The notes under the pieces: generated by a model
Told to the model about the DNA's origin: nothing
Seen by the model: the letters and a program-made list of their open reading frames with translations, nothing else
The model's database searches: none
In this document: positions 1-8,670 of the stretch, one piece after another
Layout of the letters: each line of letters begins with the position of its first letter
Position numbering within the stretch: position 1 is the stretch's first letter
DNA from: an uncultured Clostridium sp.
GTDB taxonomy: Bacteria > Bacillota > Clostridia > Lachnospirales > Lachnospiraceae
DNA: 64,000 nt
Assembly (NCBI GenBank): GCA_900543885.1
Contig: UQTA01000003.1
Coordinates: forward strand, 52,221-116,220
Direction of reading: 5' to 3'
Position numbers and translations under genes: made by a program

Positions 1-1
1 G

Positions 2-1642
2 CCGGAAGTGTATTATGATCTGGTAGAAAAAGTGGATCTGCGCAAGGATGCCAGAGAAGCCTTTGTTCAGTCTATTGTAGATGAGGTAAAGGCGCATTTG
101 GATGAAGCAGGTATTGAAGCGTCCGTAGGCGGCAGAGTAAAGCATTTCTTCAGTATTTATAAGAAGATGTTAAAGCAGAATAAAACTCTGGATCAGATTT
201 ACGATCTGTTTGCAGTGCGTATCATGGTAGATACCGTAAAAGACTGTTATGCAGCACTTGGTGTGATCCATGAGATGTACAAGCCTATTCCTGGTCGTTT
301 TAAAGACTATATCGCCATGCCGAAGCAGAACATGTACCAGTCTCTGCATACAACACTGATCGGCAGCACCGGACAGCCATTTGAGATCCAGATCCGTACT
401 TACGAAATGCACCGCACTGCTGAGTATGGTATCGCAGCTCACTGGAAATACAAAGAGAGCGGAAGCGGACAGATCGCAGCGGGAAAAGAAGAGGAAAAAT
501 TAAGCTGGCTGCGCCAGATCCTGGAGTGGCAGCGTGATACAGATGATTCCAAAGAGTTTTTAAGCATGGTAAAGGGTGACTTAGACCTGTTCTCAGACAG
601 TGTTTACTGTTTCACCCCATCTGGTGATGTAAAGACTCTTCCAAGCGGCTCTACGCCTATTGACTTTGCTTATTCCATCCATAGTGCAGTAGGAAATAAA
701 ATGGTTGGCGCCAGAGTCAATGGAAAGCTTGTACCCATTGAATATCAGATCCAGAATGGTGACCGTATTGAAGTTATCACTTCCCAGAATTCAAAGGGAC
801 CAAGCCGTGACTGGCTGAAGCTGGTACGCAGTACACAGGCAAAAAATAAGATCAATCAGTGGTTCAAGACCCAGATGAAAGAGGACAATATCATCCGGGG
901 CCGTGATGCCATTGACCGTTATTGTAAGGCAAAAGGCATTAATCTTGCGGATCTTTCCAAACCGGAATTTATGGAAAAGGTAATGAAACGTTATGCCTTT
1001 AAAGACTGGGATTCTGTGCTGGCATCTATTGGACATGGCGGCTTAAAAGAGGGCCAGGTCATCAATAAGATGTTAGAGGAACGGGAGAAGAAGCTAAAAC
1101 GGGAGATCACTGATACAGAGGTTTTAGACGGTATTGCTGATACTGACGGAAGAAGCGGCGAAGCTACAGTCCGTAAAAATAAGAGCGGGATCGTGGTCAA
1201 AGGACTTCATGATCTGGCAGTGCGTTTCTCCAGATGCTGTAATCCGGTACCTGGTGATGAGATCGTTGGTTTTGTTACCAGAGGAAGAGGTGTTTCCATT
1301 CATCGTACGGATTGTATCAATGTGATCAACCTGCCGGAAGATGAAAGAGGAAGACTGATCGATGCAGAGTGGCAGGTAGAGGAAAATCCTTCCAGCACAG
1401 AGCAGTATTCCACAGAAATCCAGATTTTTGCAAACAACCGGATCGGTCTTTTTGCAGATATTTCCAAGGTATTTACAGAAAAGCAGATCGATATCACTTC
1501 CATGAACGTGCGCACCAGTAAACAGGGCCGTGCCACGATCATTATGACCTTTGATATCCATGGAACAGAAGAGCTGAACCGCATTACAGATAAGATCCGT
1601 CAGATTGATGGGGTTTTAGATATTCAGAGAACGACCGGCTGA
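2..1642 (+). CDS. rel: Bifunctional (p)ppGpp synthetase/hydrolase Rel, 3' part
   Basis: Makes and degrades the alarmone (p)ppGpp. The gene runs in from the left edge, so the N-terminal HD hydrolase domain lies outside. What is visible is the synthetase domain (motifs EIQIRTYEMH and AAHWKYK), the TGS domain (starting near YCFTPSGDVKTLPSGSTPID), a conserved Cys region (RFSRCCNPVPGDEI) and a C-terminal ACT domain (EIQIFANNRIGLFADISKVF). This order is that of long RelA/SpoT homologues, and a Firmicute with a separate RelQ (43341-43988) normally has one such bifunctional Rel. The reading frame is open to base 2, so the GTG at 8 is internal. MBL hydrolase and hemZ genes follow, the usual clostridial order. 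Confidence 0.95.
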   Translation, partial: PEVYYDLVEKVDLRKDAREAFVQSIVDEVKAHLDEAGIEASVGGRVKHFFSIYKKMLKQNKTLDQIYDLFAVRIMVDTVKDCYAALGVIHEMYKPIPGRFKDYIAMPKQNMYQSLHTTLIGSTGQPFEIQIRTYEMHRTAEYGIAAHWKYKESGSGQIAAGKEEEKLSWLRQILEWQRDTDDSKEFLSMVKGDLDLFSDSVYCFTPSGDVKTLPSGSTPIDFAYSIHSAVGNKMVGARVNGKLVPIEYQIQNGDRIEVITSQNSKGPSRDWLKLVRSTQAKNKINQWFKTQMKEDNIIRGRDAIDRYCKAKGINLADLSKPEFMEKVMKRYAFKDWDSVLASIGHGGLKEGQVINKMLEEREKKLKREITDTEVLDGIADTDGRSGEATVRKNKSGIVVKGLHDLAVRFSRCCNPVPGDEIVGFVTRGRGVSIHRTDCINVINLPEDERGRLIDAEWQVEENPSSTEQYSTEIQIFANNRIGLFADISKVFTEKQIDITSMNVRTSKQGRATIIMTFDIHGTEELNRITDKIRQIDGVLDIQRTTG

Positions 1643-1690
1643 TGTATTTTCGGAAGATTCCGGAAGTACATGAAGATAAAAAGGAGTAAC

Positions 1691-2332
1691 ATGAGTAATT
1701 TCAGGATAAAGACCATGGTGCTTGGAATGGTGAGCACAAACTGCTATCTGGTTTACAATGATGACACCAAAGAAGGTGTAGTAGTAGATCCGGCAGATAA
1801 CGGGGCTTATATTTTAAACAAATGCAATGAACTGGGGGTAACGCCAGTGGCGATCCTTCTGACACATGGCCATTTTGACCATATTATCGGATTGCCGGAA
1901 GTAAAGAGAGCATTTCACATTCCTGTGTATGCCTCTGAGACAGAAGATGCCATGCTGGCAGACACTTCCTTAAACCTTTCCTGCCATCTGCCGGGCAAAC
2001 AGACCAGCTTCCATGCAGATGTTCTGGTTCATGACGGAGATGAGCTGGATCTTCTGGGATATAAATGGAAAGTGATCGCAACACCCGGACACACAGCAGG
2101 ATCTGTCAGCTACTATATTCCGGAGGAAGAAGTACTTCTTTCCGGAGATACGCTGTTTTATGAGTCTTATGGCCGTACAGACCTGGCTACAGGCAGCAGC
2201 AGTGATATTGCAGATTCCCTTTTAAATAAATTATTTGTGCTTCCAGACGATACTATGGTCTATCCGGGACATGGAGATCCTACGACCATTGGTTATGAAA
2301 AAGAACACAATCCTATTCCATATTACAGATAA
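1691..2332 (+). CDS. MBL-fold hydrolase, glyoxalase II-like
   Basis: A 213-residue metallo-beta-lactamase-fold hydrolase of the glyoxalase II/YqgX-like group, probably a cytoplasmic thioester hydrolase. The metal motif HxHxDH is seen as THGHFDH (H59, H61, D63, H64), followed by ATPGHTAGS, LSGDTLF and YPGHG, which supply the remaining metal ligands. An in-frame ATG exists at 1670, but the ATG at 1691 has AAGGAG at 1681-1686 and the protein then begins MSNFRIKTMVLG like its relatives. It lies between rel and hemZ, a conserved clostridial position. The exact substrate cannot be told from sequence. Confidence 0.85.
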   Translation: MSNFRIKTMVLGMVSTNCYLVYNDDTKEGVVVDPADNGAYILNKCNELGVTPVAILLTHGHFDHIIGLPEVKRAFHIPVYASETEDAMLADTSLNLSCHLPGKQTSFHADVLVHDGDELDLLGYKWKVIATPGHTAGSVSYYIPEEEVLLSGDTLFYESYGRTDLATGSSSDIADSLLNKLFVLPDDTMVYPGHGDPTTIGYEKEHNPIPYYR

Positions 2333-2385
2333 AAGCGTTAGACTACGCCAGTCTGTTATGATCACGGACAGAAAGCAGGAAGAAA

Positions 2386-3906
2386 ATGATCGGATTATTA
2401 ATACAGGATAATGCGTATGAACAGGACATCAGAGAACTTCTGATGTCTTTTTATCCGGGTGAGACATATGCCCATGAAGTAAAAGAAGATGTAGATTTTT
2501 ATGTACAGACCCAATTGGAGAATGGGGAAGCATCTATTGGGATCTGGGAAAAACCAGAAGAAAAGGAAATGAAAGAAGCCGGAGAGAAAGAAGCAGATAA
2601 ATCTGCGTTGAAAATGTCCGCCCCGGAAGGACTGAAGGACTGGAATCTTTCCTGCTTTTCCTGGGGAAAAGCAGACCTTTCAGACCATTCTGCCACCAAA
2701 AATGTAATAAAGAAATTGTTTTATCAAATGCTGGTGAAACGTACCGGACACGAACTCCCGTGGGGTTCTCTTACCGGTATCCGTCCTACAAAGATCGCGT
2801 TAAGCCGTCTGGAAGCAGGATGGAAGGAAGAAGAGATCCGTTCTTTTATGAAGGAAACTTATATGACCAGCGACGAGAAAATCGATTTAAGCATTGAGAT
2901 CGCTGCAAGAGAGAAACGTCTGATGGAGCCGGTTGATTATAACAGAGGCTACAGTCTGTATGTAGGCATCCCATTCTGTCCTACTACCTGTCTGTATTGC
3001 TCCTTTACATCTTATCCCATCAGCAAGTGGAAAGGCCGTACCGGGCTGTATCTGGAAGCTTTGTTTAAAGAGCTGGAATACACTGCAGAGAAGATGAAGG
3101 GAAGGCCTCTTGATACTATTTATTTTGGAGGCGGTACACCAACCTCCCTTCCGGCAGAGGATATTGACGCTATTTTGTGCAAGCTGGAGCAGCTGTTTGA
3201 TACAAAAAATGTGTTGGAATTTACAGTAGAAGCAGGACGCCCGGACAGTATTACAGAAGAAAAATTAAAAGTTCTGGCTTCCCATGGCATCAGCCGTATT
3301 TCCATTAACCCGCAGACTATGAATCAGAAGACCTTAGATCTGATCGGACGCCGCCATACCGTAGAAAATGTAAAAGAAAAGTTTCATATGGCGCGGGAAC
3401 TGGGATTTGATAACATCAATATGGATCTGATCATGGGACTTCCGGAAGAAAATCTGGATGATGTGAAGCATACATTAGAGGAAATCGAAGCTTTAAGACC
3501 GGATTCTTTAACCGTCCATTCCCTGGCCATCAAACGCGCGGCCAGACTGAATATGTTCAAGGAAGAATACGGTGACTTAAAGATCAGCAATACACCGGAG
3601 ATGATCGCTTTAAGTGAAGCCTGTGCCCGCAGGATGGGCATGGAGCCATACTATCTCTACCGCCAGAAAAATATGGCAGGCAACTTTGAAAATGTAGGAT
3701 ATTCCCTTCCTGGAAAGGCATGCCTTTACAATATTTTAATTATGGAGGAGCTCGCTACGATCGTTGCCTGTGGTGCCGGAACGACTACAAAAGTGGTATT
3801 CCCATCAGAAAACCGCAGAGAGCGTTGTGAAAATGTAAAGGAAGTAGAGCAGTATATAAACCGCGTGGATGAGATGATCGGGCGGAAAGAGAAGATTTTG
3901 AATTAA
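2386..3906 (+). CDS. hemZ: HemZ-type radical SAM coproporphyrinogen dehydrogenase
   Basis: A 506-residue radical SAM protein of the HemZ/HemN-like family. Family members are annotated as oxygen-independent coproporphyrinogen III dehydrogenases, although many HemN-like clostridial proteins act in haem handling rather than synthesis. The 4Fe-4S motif CX3CX2C is C198-P-T-T-C202-L-Y-C205, followed by YFGGGTPTSLP, the glycine-rich SAM-binding stretch. A poorly conserved N-terminal region of about 150 residues precedes the SITGIRPTK-like motif (GSLTGIRPTK) that is diagnostic of HemZ. The gene sits 53 bp after the MBL hydrolase and ends at a strong terminator at 3945. Confidence 0.88.
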   Translation: MIGLLIQDNAYEQDIRELLMSFYPGETYAHEVKEDVDFYVQTQLENGEASIGIWEKPEEKEMKEAGEKEADKSALKMSAPEGLKDWNLSCFSWGKADLSDHSATKNVIKKLFYQMLVKRTGHELPWGSLTGIRPTKIALSRLEAGWKEEEIRSFMKETYMTSDEKIDLSIEIAAREKRLMEPVDYNRGYSLYVGIPFCPTTCLYCSFTSYPISKWKGRTGLYLEALFKELEYTAEKMKGRPLDTIYFGGGTPTSLPAEDIDAILCKLEQLFDTKNVLEFTVEAGRPDSITEEKLKVLASHGISRISINPQTMNQKTLDLIGRRHTVENVKEKFHMARELGFDNINMDLIMGLPEENLDDVKHTLEEIEALRPDSLTVHSLAIKRAARLNMFKEEYGDLKISNTPEMIALSEACARRMGMEPYYLYRQKNMAGNFENVGYSLPGKACLYNILIMEELATIVACGAGTTTKVVFPSENRRERCENVKEVEQYINRVDEMIGRKEKILN

Positions 3907-3944
3907 GTAAGAGAGGATTTCTCTTTTGCGAAAAAATGTTTTAA

Positions 3945-3987
3945 AGAACAAATCTGTTGAGCAATAGACAGGTTTGTTCTTTTTTTA
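3945..3987 (+). terminator. Rho-independent terminator after hemZ
   Basis: A 13-base arm AGAACAAATCTGT pairs with ACAGGTTTGTTCT across a 10-base loop, followed by a run of T. It closes the rel-MBL-hemZ unit before the sugar ABC operon. Confidence 0.9.
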
Positions 3988-4041
3988 TGTACATAAATGG
4001 AAAATCAAAACCTAGCCCCACTATTTCAAAATTCAGACTCA

Positions 4042-4070
4042 TTGTGATGGATATATTAATATTGTATAAT
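4042..4070 (+). promoter_or_regulatory. Promoter of the sugar ABC/two-component operon
   Basis: TTGTGA at 4042-4047, a 17-base spacer and a perfect TATAAT at 4065-4070, 56 bp before the binding-protein start. The weak -35 fits an activated promoter, for example by the AraC-type response regulator encoded in the operon (inference). Confidence 0.7.
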
Positions 4071-4125
4071 TTAAATCACAAAAGTAGTAAAAAACTGTAT
4101 AAAACAACGAAGAGGAGGATTACTT

Positions 4126-5229
4126 ATGAAACGAATTGCATACTTTTTGACAGTGGGAGCATTAGCAGCTGCAATGCTGGCTGGTTGTTCAACTTCTAAC
4201 CAGAAGACAGAGGAAACTACTGCAGCACCAGCACAGGCAGAAAGTGCAGCACCGGCTGAAAGCAAAGCTGAGACAGAAAGTACTTCAGAGGAGGCAAAAG
4301 GGGAAGCTTCCGGTGAGTACACTGTAAAGCCAAGACAGATCACAGATCACAAGGTAAAACTGGGATTGATTCCGGTTGCTATGAATACTTCTTACACCAT
4401 GACCATTAACGGCGCTAAGAAGCAGATCGCAGAGAATGGTGACCAGATCGAACTGATCGTGCAGGCTCCTTCCAGCAATGCAAGTACAATTACAGAACAG
4501 GGAAATATTATGGAGACGATGATTCAGCAGGGTGTAGATGCTATTGCACTGGCAACAGAGTCTGATGAATCCATGCTTCCATATTTAAGAGAGGCAGCAG
4601 AAGCTGATATTCCAGTATTTTTATTTAATATGACTGAAATCAATGACCAGAATATTTATTACGTATCCAGTATCGGATATGACCAGGAAAAGGCTGGTTA
4701 TGACATTGGAAAGTGGATCAATGACAATCTGGGTGATCAGCCTCAGAAGATTGCAGTTCTGGAAGGTTATGCAGGTATTGTAAATACAAAACGTATGGAT
4801 GGATTTAAGAGTGCCATTGCAGATAATTCTAACCTGGAGATCGTAGCTTCTCAGACTGCAGACTGGACTCGTGAAAAAGGCCAGAGCGTAACCGAAAGTA
4901 TTTTAACCGCAAATCCAGATGTAACTATTTTATATGCGCCTTATGATGAAATGGCTCTGGGTGGCCTGACAGTTGTAAAAGAAAGAAACCTGTTAGACCA
5001 GATCTCTGTTGTTGGTTATGGCTGTACAAAAGATGGTGTAGCAGCGATTGAAGCAGATGAAATGGCAGCTACTATTGATGTTGGTGAGTATGGAACTGGT
5101 TTTGATATTGTAAATGCTGTTACCGATTTCTGTATCAATGGAAAAGATGTAGAAAAGGTTATCAATCGTCCATCTAAGGTTTATGATAAGACTAATTTAG
5201 ATGAATTAGACAGAGTGATTTTTGAATAA
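4126..5229 (+). CDS. Ribose-type ABC transporter substrate-binding lipoprotein
   Basis: A 367-residue periplasmic-binding-protein-like domain (LacI/RbsB fold, pfam Peripla_BP_4 type) anchored as a lipoprotein: signal peptide then LAGC with the lipidated Cys at residue 21. A low-complexity, Glu/Ala/Thr-rich linker (about 22-65) precedes the sugar-binding domain (KLGLIPVAMN...). It delivers a carbohydrate-like ligand to the RbsC-type permease encoded at 7696. RBS AGGAGG lies just before the ATG. RbsB-like proteins bind pentoses, hexoses, polyols or AI-2, and the ligand is not readable here. The neighbouring lactonase-like enzyme hints at a lactone or a cyclised sugar. Confidence 0.88.
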   Translation: MKRIAYFLTVGALAAAMLAGCSTSNQKTEETTAAPAQAESAAPAESKAETESTSEEAKGEASGEYTVKPRQITDHKVKLGLIPVAMNTSYTMTINGAKKQIAENGDQIELIVQAPSSNASTITEQGNIMETMIQQGVDAIALATESDESMLPYLREAAEADIPVFLFNMTEINDQNIYYVSSIGYDQEKAGYDIGKWINDNLGDQPQKIAVLEGYAGIVNTKRMDGFKSAIADNSNLEIVASQTADWTREKGQSVTESILTANPDVTILYAPYDEMALGGLTVVKERNLLDQISVVGYGCTKDGVAAIEADEMAATIDVGEYGTGFDIVNAVTDFCINGKDVEKVINRPSKVYDKTNLDELDRVIFE

Positions 5230-5253
5230 TATTTAAGCTTTACATTGAGAAAA

Positions 5254-5281
5254 TACGGGGGCTGTCAGTCGGCAGTCCCCG
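5254..5281 (+). other. Intercistronic hairpin after binding-protein gene
   Basis: GGGGGCTG and CAGTCCCC pair across a short loop. There is no T run, so it is unlikely to be a full terminator. Hairpins after binding-protein genes commonly stabilise the upstream mRNA and lower expression of what follows. Confidence 0.5.
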
Positions 5282-5315
5282 GAAATTCTCATAAACAGAG
5301 AGAGGATACGGGAAA

Positions 5316-6140
5316 ATGGCAAATCGAAAAATGTATGTAATAAGCGGCGGAATGATCATGTGTGATTTAAGTAACATGGTATGTATGCCTGTAATGGGAA
5401 ATGCAAAACAGCATGAAGTGACCAGCATCTGGGCGTATTCTCCGGTTACCTGCATGCTGATCGAAAATGAAGAGGGACTGATCTTATTTGATACAGGCTG
5501 CCATCCAGAAGCAATGACAAGCCGTTGGAATGAAGAAAACAAGCTGAGGACGCCTGTTACCATTGGGGAAAATGAAGGGGTGCTGTCTGCACTGAAAATG
5601 CTGGGATATCAGTGTTCGGATGTACGTTATGTAGTACTTTCCCATTTACATGAAGATCATGCCGGATGTCTGGAATTTTTCCCGAATGCCCAGGTATATG
5701 TAAGTGACAGAGAATTGACCCAGACTCTGAGGTCCTATGCCTTGGGAGGAGATATGGGCGGCTACATCCGCAATGATATTACACAATGGCTGCGTCAGGG
5801 CGTAAAATGGAATCTGGTTTCAGATGAAGAAGATGAGGAAGATTTGGCAGAAGGAATAAAGATCTTGAACTTTGGACCGGGTCATACATTTGGCATGATG
5901 GGGCTGTTGGCGACATTAAAAGATAGCGGAAATTATATTTTAGCGTCAGATTGTGTAAATACAGGAAGAAATTATGGGCCGCCTATTCAATTCCCGGGTT
6001 TGGCCTATGATACCATTGGTTATAAGAAAACGGTGGAAAGGATTCACCGGCTGGAAAAGAAATATAATGCAAAAGTTTTATTTGGACATGATATCGATCA
6101 GTATCGGACTTTAAGATTTGTGCCGGAGTATTATTCTTAG
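5316..6140 (+). CDS. MBL-fold lactonase-like hydrolase (AHL lactonase family)
   Basis: A 274-residue metallo-beta-lactamase-fold protein resembling the AiiA/AttM N-acyl homoserine lactonase family. The dinuclear metal motif is SHLHEDH (H110, H112, D114, H115), with further ligands likely in FGPGHTFG, ASDCVN and FGHDID. No signal peptide is evident, so it acts in the cytoplasm. Its place between the binding protein and the transporter ATPase is unusual for sugar operons. It suggests that the imported compound, or a product of it, is a lactone or other cyclic ester. Family members also cleave sugar lactones, so quorum quenching is only one possibility. Confidence 0.72.
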   Translation: MANRKMYVISGGMIMCDLSNMVCMPVMGNAKQHEVTSIWAYSPVTCMLIENEEGLILFDTGCHPEAMTSRWNEENKLRTPVTIGENEGVLSALKMLGYQCSDVRYVVLSHLHEDHAGCLEFFPNAQVYVSDRELTQTLRSYALGGDMGGYIRNDITQWLRQGVKWNLVSDEEDEEDLAEGIKILNFGPGHTFGMMGLLATLKDSGNYILASDCVNTGRNYGPPIQFPGLAYDTIGYKKTVERIHRLEKKYNAKVLFGHDIDQYRTLRFVPEYYS

Positions 6141-6143
6141 AGG

Positions 6144-6941
6144 ATGGGTGAAAATATGGAGAGAGAGATCGTTCTGAGTATGCAGAACATATGTAAATCT
6201 TTCGGCCCCGTGCAGGTTTTAGAGAATGTAGATCTTCAGCTTGGAAAAGGCGAAGTTATGGGGCTGATCGGGGAAAATGGAGCAGGAAAATCAACATTGA
6301 TTAAGATCCTTTGCGGCATTTATCATGCAGACTCAGGTGAGATTATTTTAAATGGAAAAAATGTATCCATTCCTACTGCACAGGCAGCAAAAGATTTGGG
6401 TATTAGTACAATATATCAGGAACTGAGTATTATTCCGGATTTAAATGCGGTCCAGAATATCTTTTTAAACAGGGAACTGGCTCCTGGAAACAGTTTGTTT
6501 TCAAAACTAAAATATGCGGAAATGAAGGAAAAAGCCAGAAAAGTACTGGAAGAAGAGTTAAAAGTCCAGATGGATCTGGATATTCCTTTGAAATATGTAC
6601 CTCTGGCTCAGAAACAGATGGTGGAAATCGCCAGAACGGTATATGCAAATGGCCAGATCGTTATCATGGATGAGCCTACAGCAGCTCTTCAGGCAGAAGA
6701 ACGGGATAAGCTTTTTTCTGTTATACGTGGATTGAAGGAAAAGGGACATTCTATTATCTTTATTTCACACCATCTGGATGAACTGATGGAAATCTGTGAT
6801 TTCCTCACAGTTTTAAGAGATGGCCGGAAAGTAGATGAAGGACCGGTAGGAGAGTTTTCTATTGATCGTATTATTTCTGATATGGTAGGAAAAGAATTAA
6901 AAAATAAATATCCTAAAAAGATGTTCCAATCGGAGATGTGA
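6144..6941 (+). CDS. RbsA-type sugar ABC ATPase, N-terminal half
   Basis: A 265-residue nucleotide-binding domain equal to the first half of an RbsA/MglA-type ATPase. Walker A is GENGAGKST (G43-T51), the family's atypical signature appears as LAQKQMVEIAR, Walker B is VIMDEPTAAL, and the H-loop is ISHHLDE. RbsA proteins are normally about 500 residues with two fused domains; here a stop at 6939-6941 ends the first domain exactly in the linker. The second half starts at 6938 in another frame. It begins 3 bp after the lactonase-like gene and is clearly in the same operon. Confidence 0.88.
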   Translation: MGENMEREIVLSMQNICKSFGPVQVLENVDLQLGKGEVMGLIGENGAGKSTLIKILCGIYHADSGEIILNGKNVSIPTAQAAKDLGISTIYQELSIIPDLNAVQNIFLNRELAPGNSLFSKLKYAEMKEKARKVLEEELKVQMDLDIPLKYVPLAQKQMVEIARTVYANGQIVIMDEPTAALQAEERDKLFSVIRGLKEKGHSIIFISHHLDELMEICDFLTVLRDGRKVDEGPVGEFSIDRIISDMVGKELKNKYPKKMFQSEM

Positions 6942-7648
6942 TCATGAAGGTTGATGGGCTTTCCGATGGAAAAGCATTTTCTGATGTGTCCTTTGAACTG
7001 CATCGGGGAGAAATCCTGGGAATTGCCGGACTGGAAGGCTGTGGGAAAAATGAGGTTATACGCGCTATTTTTGGAAAAAACCATTATAGTTCCGGTACCA
7101 TTGAAATCAACCATAAAACATATCCCAACCGCATCCATTCTGCTATGGAACGGGGAATTGCGTTTGTACCTGCAGAACGGAAAGTAGAAGGATTATTTTT
7201 AAAGCAGGATATTGCCTGGAATACTACCATTGCTTCTTTGAAACGGATTTGCAAAATGAATACACTATCCAAAAAAGAGGAAATGAAGCGGACAGAACTT
7301 TATATACAACAGCTGCATACAAAGACGAATGGTCCAAAACAAAATGTTTCAGCCTTAAGTGGCGGAAATCAGCAGAAAGTCATGTTATCCAGATGGATCA
7401 TGACAGAGGCAGATGTGTTTCTTCTGGAAGAGCCTACCCGTGGTATTGATGTAGGCGCAAAAACAGAGGTATATGAGGCTATTGGTGATTGCGTAAAGAA
7501 CCAAAAAGGTGTTGTGGTAGTATCTTCTGAAGAGGAAGAAGTATTAGGTATATGTGATCGCGTCATTGTTATGAAGAATGGTCGTATTGCGGCAATTTTA
7601 AATGCAAAAACGGCCACAACAGAAGAAATCAAGCATTATGCGGTATAG
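6938..7648 (+). CDS. RbsA-type sugar ABC ATPase, C-terminal half
   Basis: A 236-residue second nucleotide-binding domain of an RbsA-type ATPase. It contains the weak Walker A typical of this half (GLEGCGKNE), the signature LSGGNQQKVMLSRW and a Walker B with Glu in place of the usual Asp (FLLEEPTRGIDVGAK). A GTG start at 6938 overlaps the previous stop by four bases (GTGA); ATG 6944 is an alternative start. Together the two ORFs make 501 codons, the normal RbsA length. Either this is a genuine gene fission with coupled translation, a -1 frameshift site, or a sequencing or assembly indel. Confidence 0.85.
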   Translation: MIMKVDGLSDGKAFSDVSFELHRGEILGIAGLEGCGKNEVIRAIFGKNHYSSGTIEINHKTYPNRIHSAMERGIAFVPAERKVEGLFLKQDIAWNTTIASLKRICKMNTLSKKEEMKRTELYIQQLHTKTNGPKQNVSALSGGNQQKVMLSRWIMTEADVFLLEEPTRGIDVGAKTEVYEAIGDCVKNQKGVVVVSSEEEEVLGICDRVIVMKNGRIAAILNAKTATTEEIKHYAV

Positions 7649-7695
7649 ATGGATCAAAGAGGTTGTATACAATGGTATAGAAGGGGAGAAAAAGA

Positions 7696-8652
7696 ATGGA
7701 TAACAAAGATATTTTGAAGAAGATCAAGAACATAGATGGGATAGGTATTATATTTGTATATATTGCTGTATTTGCAGCGCTGAGCATTGCATGCCCAAAT
7801 TTCCTGAAATTTTCAAATATCATGGTAGGTATCCGCCAGGCAGTGTATACTGCTATTGTAGGTTTTGCAATGACGTTTGTAATCTCTATGGGTGGCATTG
7901 ATTTGTCTGTTGGTTCTACAGTAGGTATTGCCGGAATGATCCTGGCAGCTATGATCTTAAATGGACAAAATATTTATCTTGCGATCCTGGTGGTTATTCT
8001 GGTAGGCGCCCTTATTGGATTTGTGAATGGTATTTTGGTAACAAAGCTGAGAATGGCATATTTTATTGCGACACTTGGAACTATGAGTATATTAAGAGGA
8101 TTGATCTATGTGTATACAGAAGGAATTCCTCTGTACGGCTTAAAATATCCAGAAATCAAAGTATGGGGTCAGGGATATATTGGAATGATCCCGGTGCCGA
8201 TCATTCTTACGGTTATTATTTTTGCTGTCAGTGCTTATCTGTTTTACAAGACGAAATTTGGACGTTACACAGTGTCAATCGGAAGCAATGAAGAAGCAGC
8301 AAAACTGGTAGGCATCAATGTCGACAAGATTAAAATTTTAGTTTTTGTACTTAGCGGTGTATTTTGTGCCATTGCAGGCATTATCTTAGCTTCACGAAGC
8401 GAGGCAGCGATCCCTACAGCAGGAAATGCCTATGAAATGGATGCGATTGCAGCAACTGTTATCGGCGGAACCAGTATGTCCGGTGGAAAAGGAAATATGT
8501 TTGGAACTGCTTTGGGAGCAATCCTGATGGCAACTATTAAAAATGGTCTGAGCCTGTTAAATGTCAACACCTTCTGGCATCAGGTGGTTATTGGTCTGTT
8601 TATTCTGTTTGCAGTAGCGTTAGACGGATTTGCAGCAAAGAAGGCAAATTAA
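7696..8652 (+). CDS. Ribose-type ABC transporter permease (RbsC family)
   Basis: A 318-residue hydrophobic permease of the RbsC/XylH (BPD_transp_2) family. It has about eight to ten membrane segments and the family motifs MGGIDLSVGSTVG, GFVNGILV and GGTSMSGGKG near the C-terminus. It forms the membrane channel for the ligand of the binding lipoprotein at 4126, powered by the split ATPase. RBS AAGGGGAG precedes the ATG. Only one permease gene is present, as expected for RbsABC-type systems that use a homodimer. Confidence 0.9.
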   Translation: MDNKDILKKIKNIDGIGIIFVYIAVFAALSIACPNFLKFSNIMVGIRQAVYTAIVGFAMTFVISMGGIDLSVGSTVGIAGMILAAMILNGQNIYLAILVVILVGALIGFVNGILVTKLRMAYFIATLGTMSILRGLIYVYTEGIPLYGLKYPEIKVWGQGYIGMIPVPIILTVIIFAVSAYLFYKTKFGRYTVSIGSNEEAAKLVGINVDKIKILVFVLSGVFCAIAGIILASRSEAAIPTAGNAYEMDAIAATVIGGTSMSGGKGNMFGTALGAILMATIKNGLSLLNVNTFWHQVVIGLFILFAVALDGFAAKKAN

Positions 8653-8670
8653 AGAAGTGATAAACGAAAA

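Noticed and set aside
5316..6140. Direct call of a quorum-quenching AHL lactonase
   Set aside because: The fold and metal motif fit, but the family includes many other lactonases and the organism is not expected to use AHLs; only a lactonase-like call is made.
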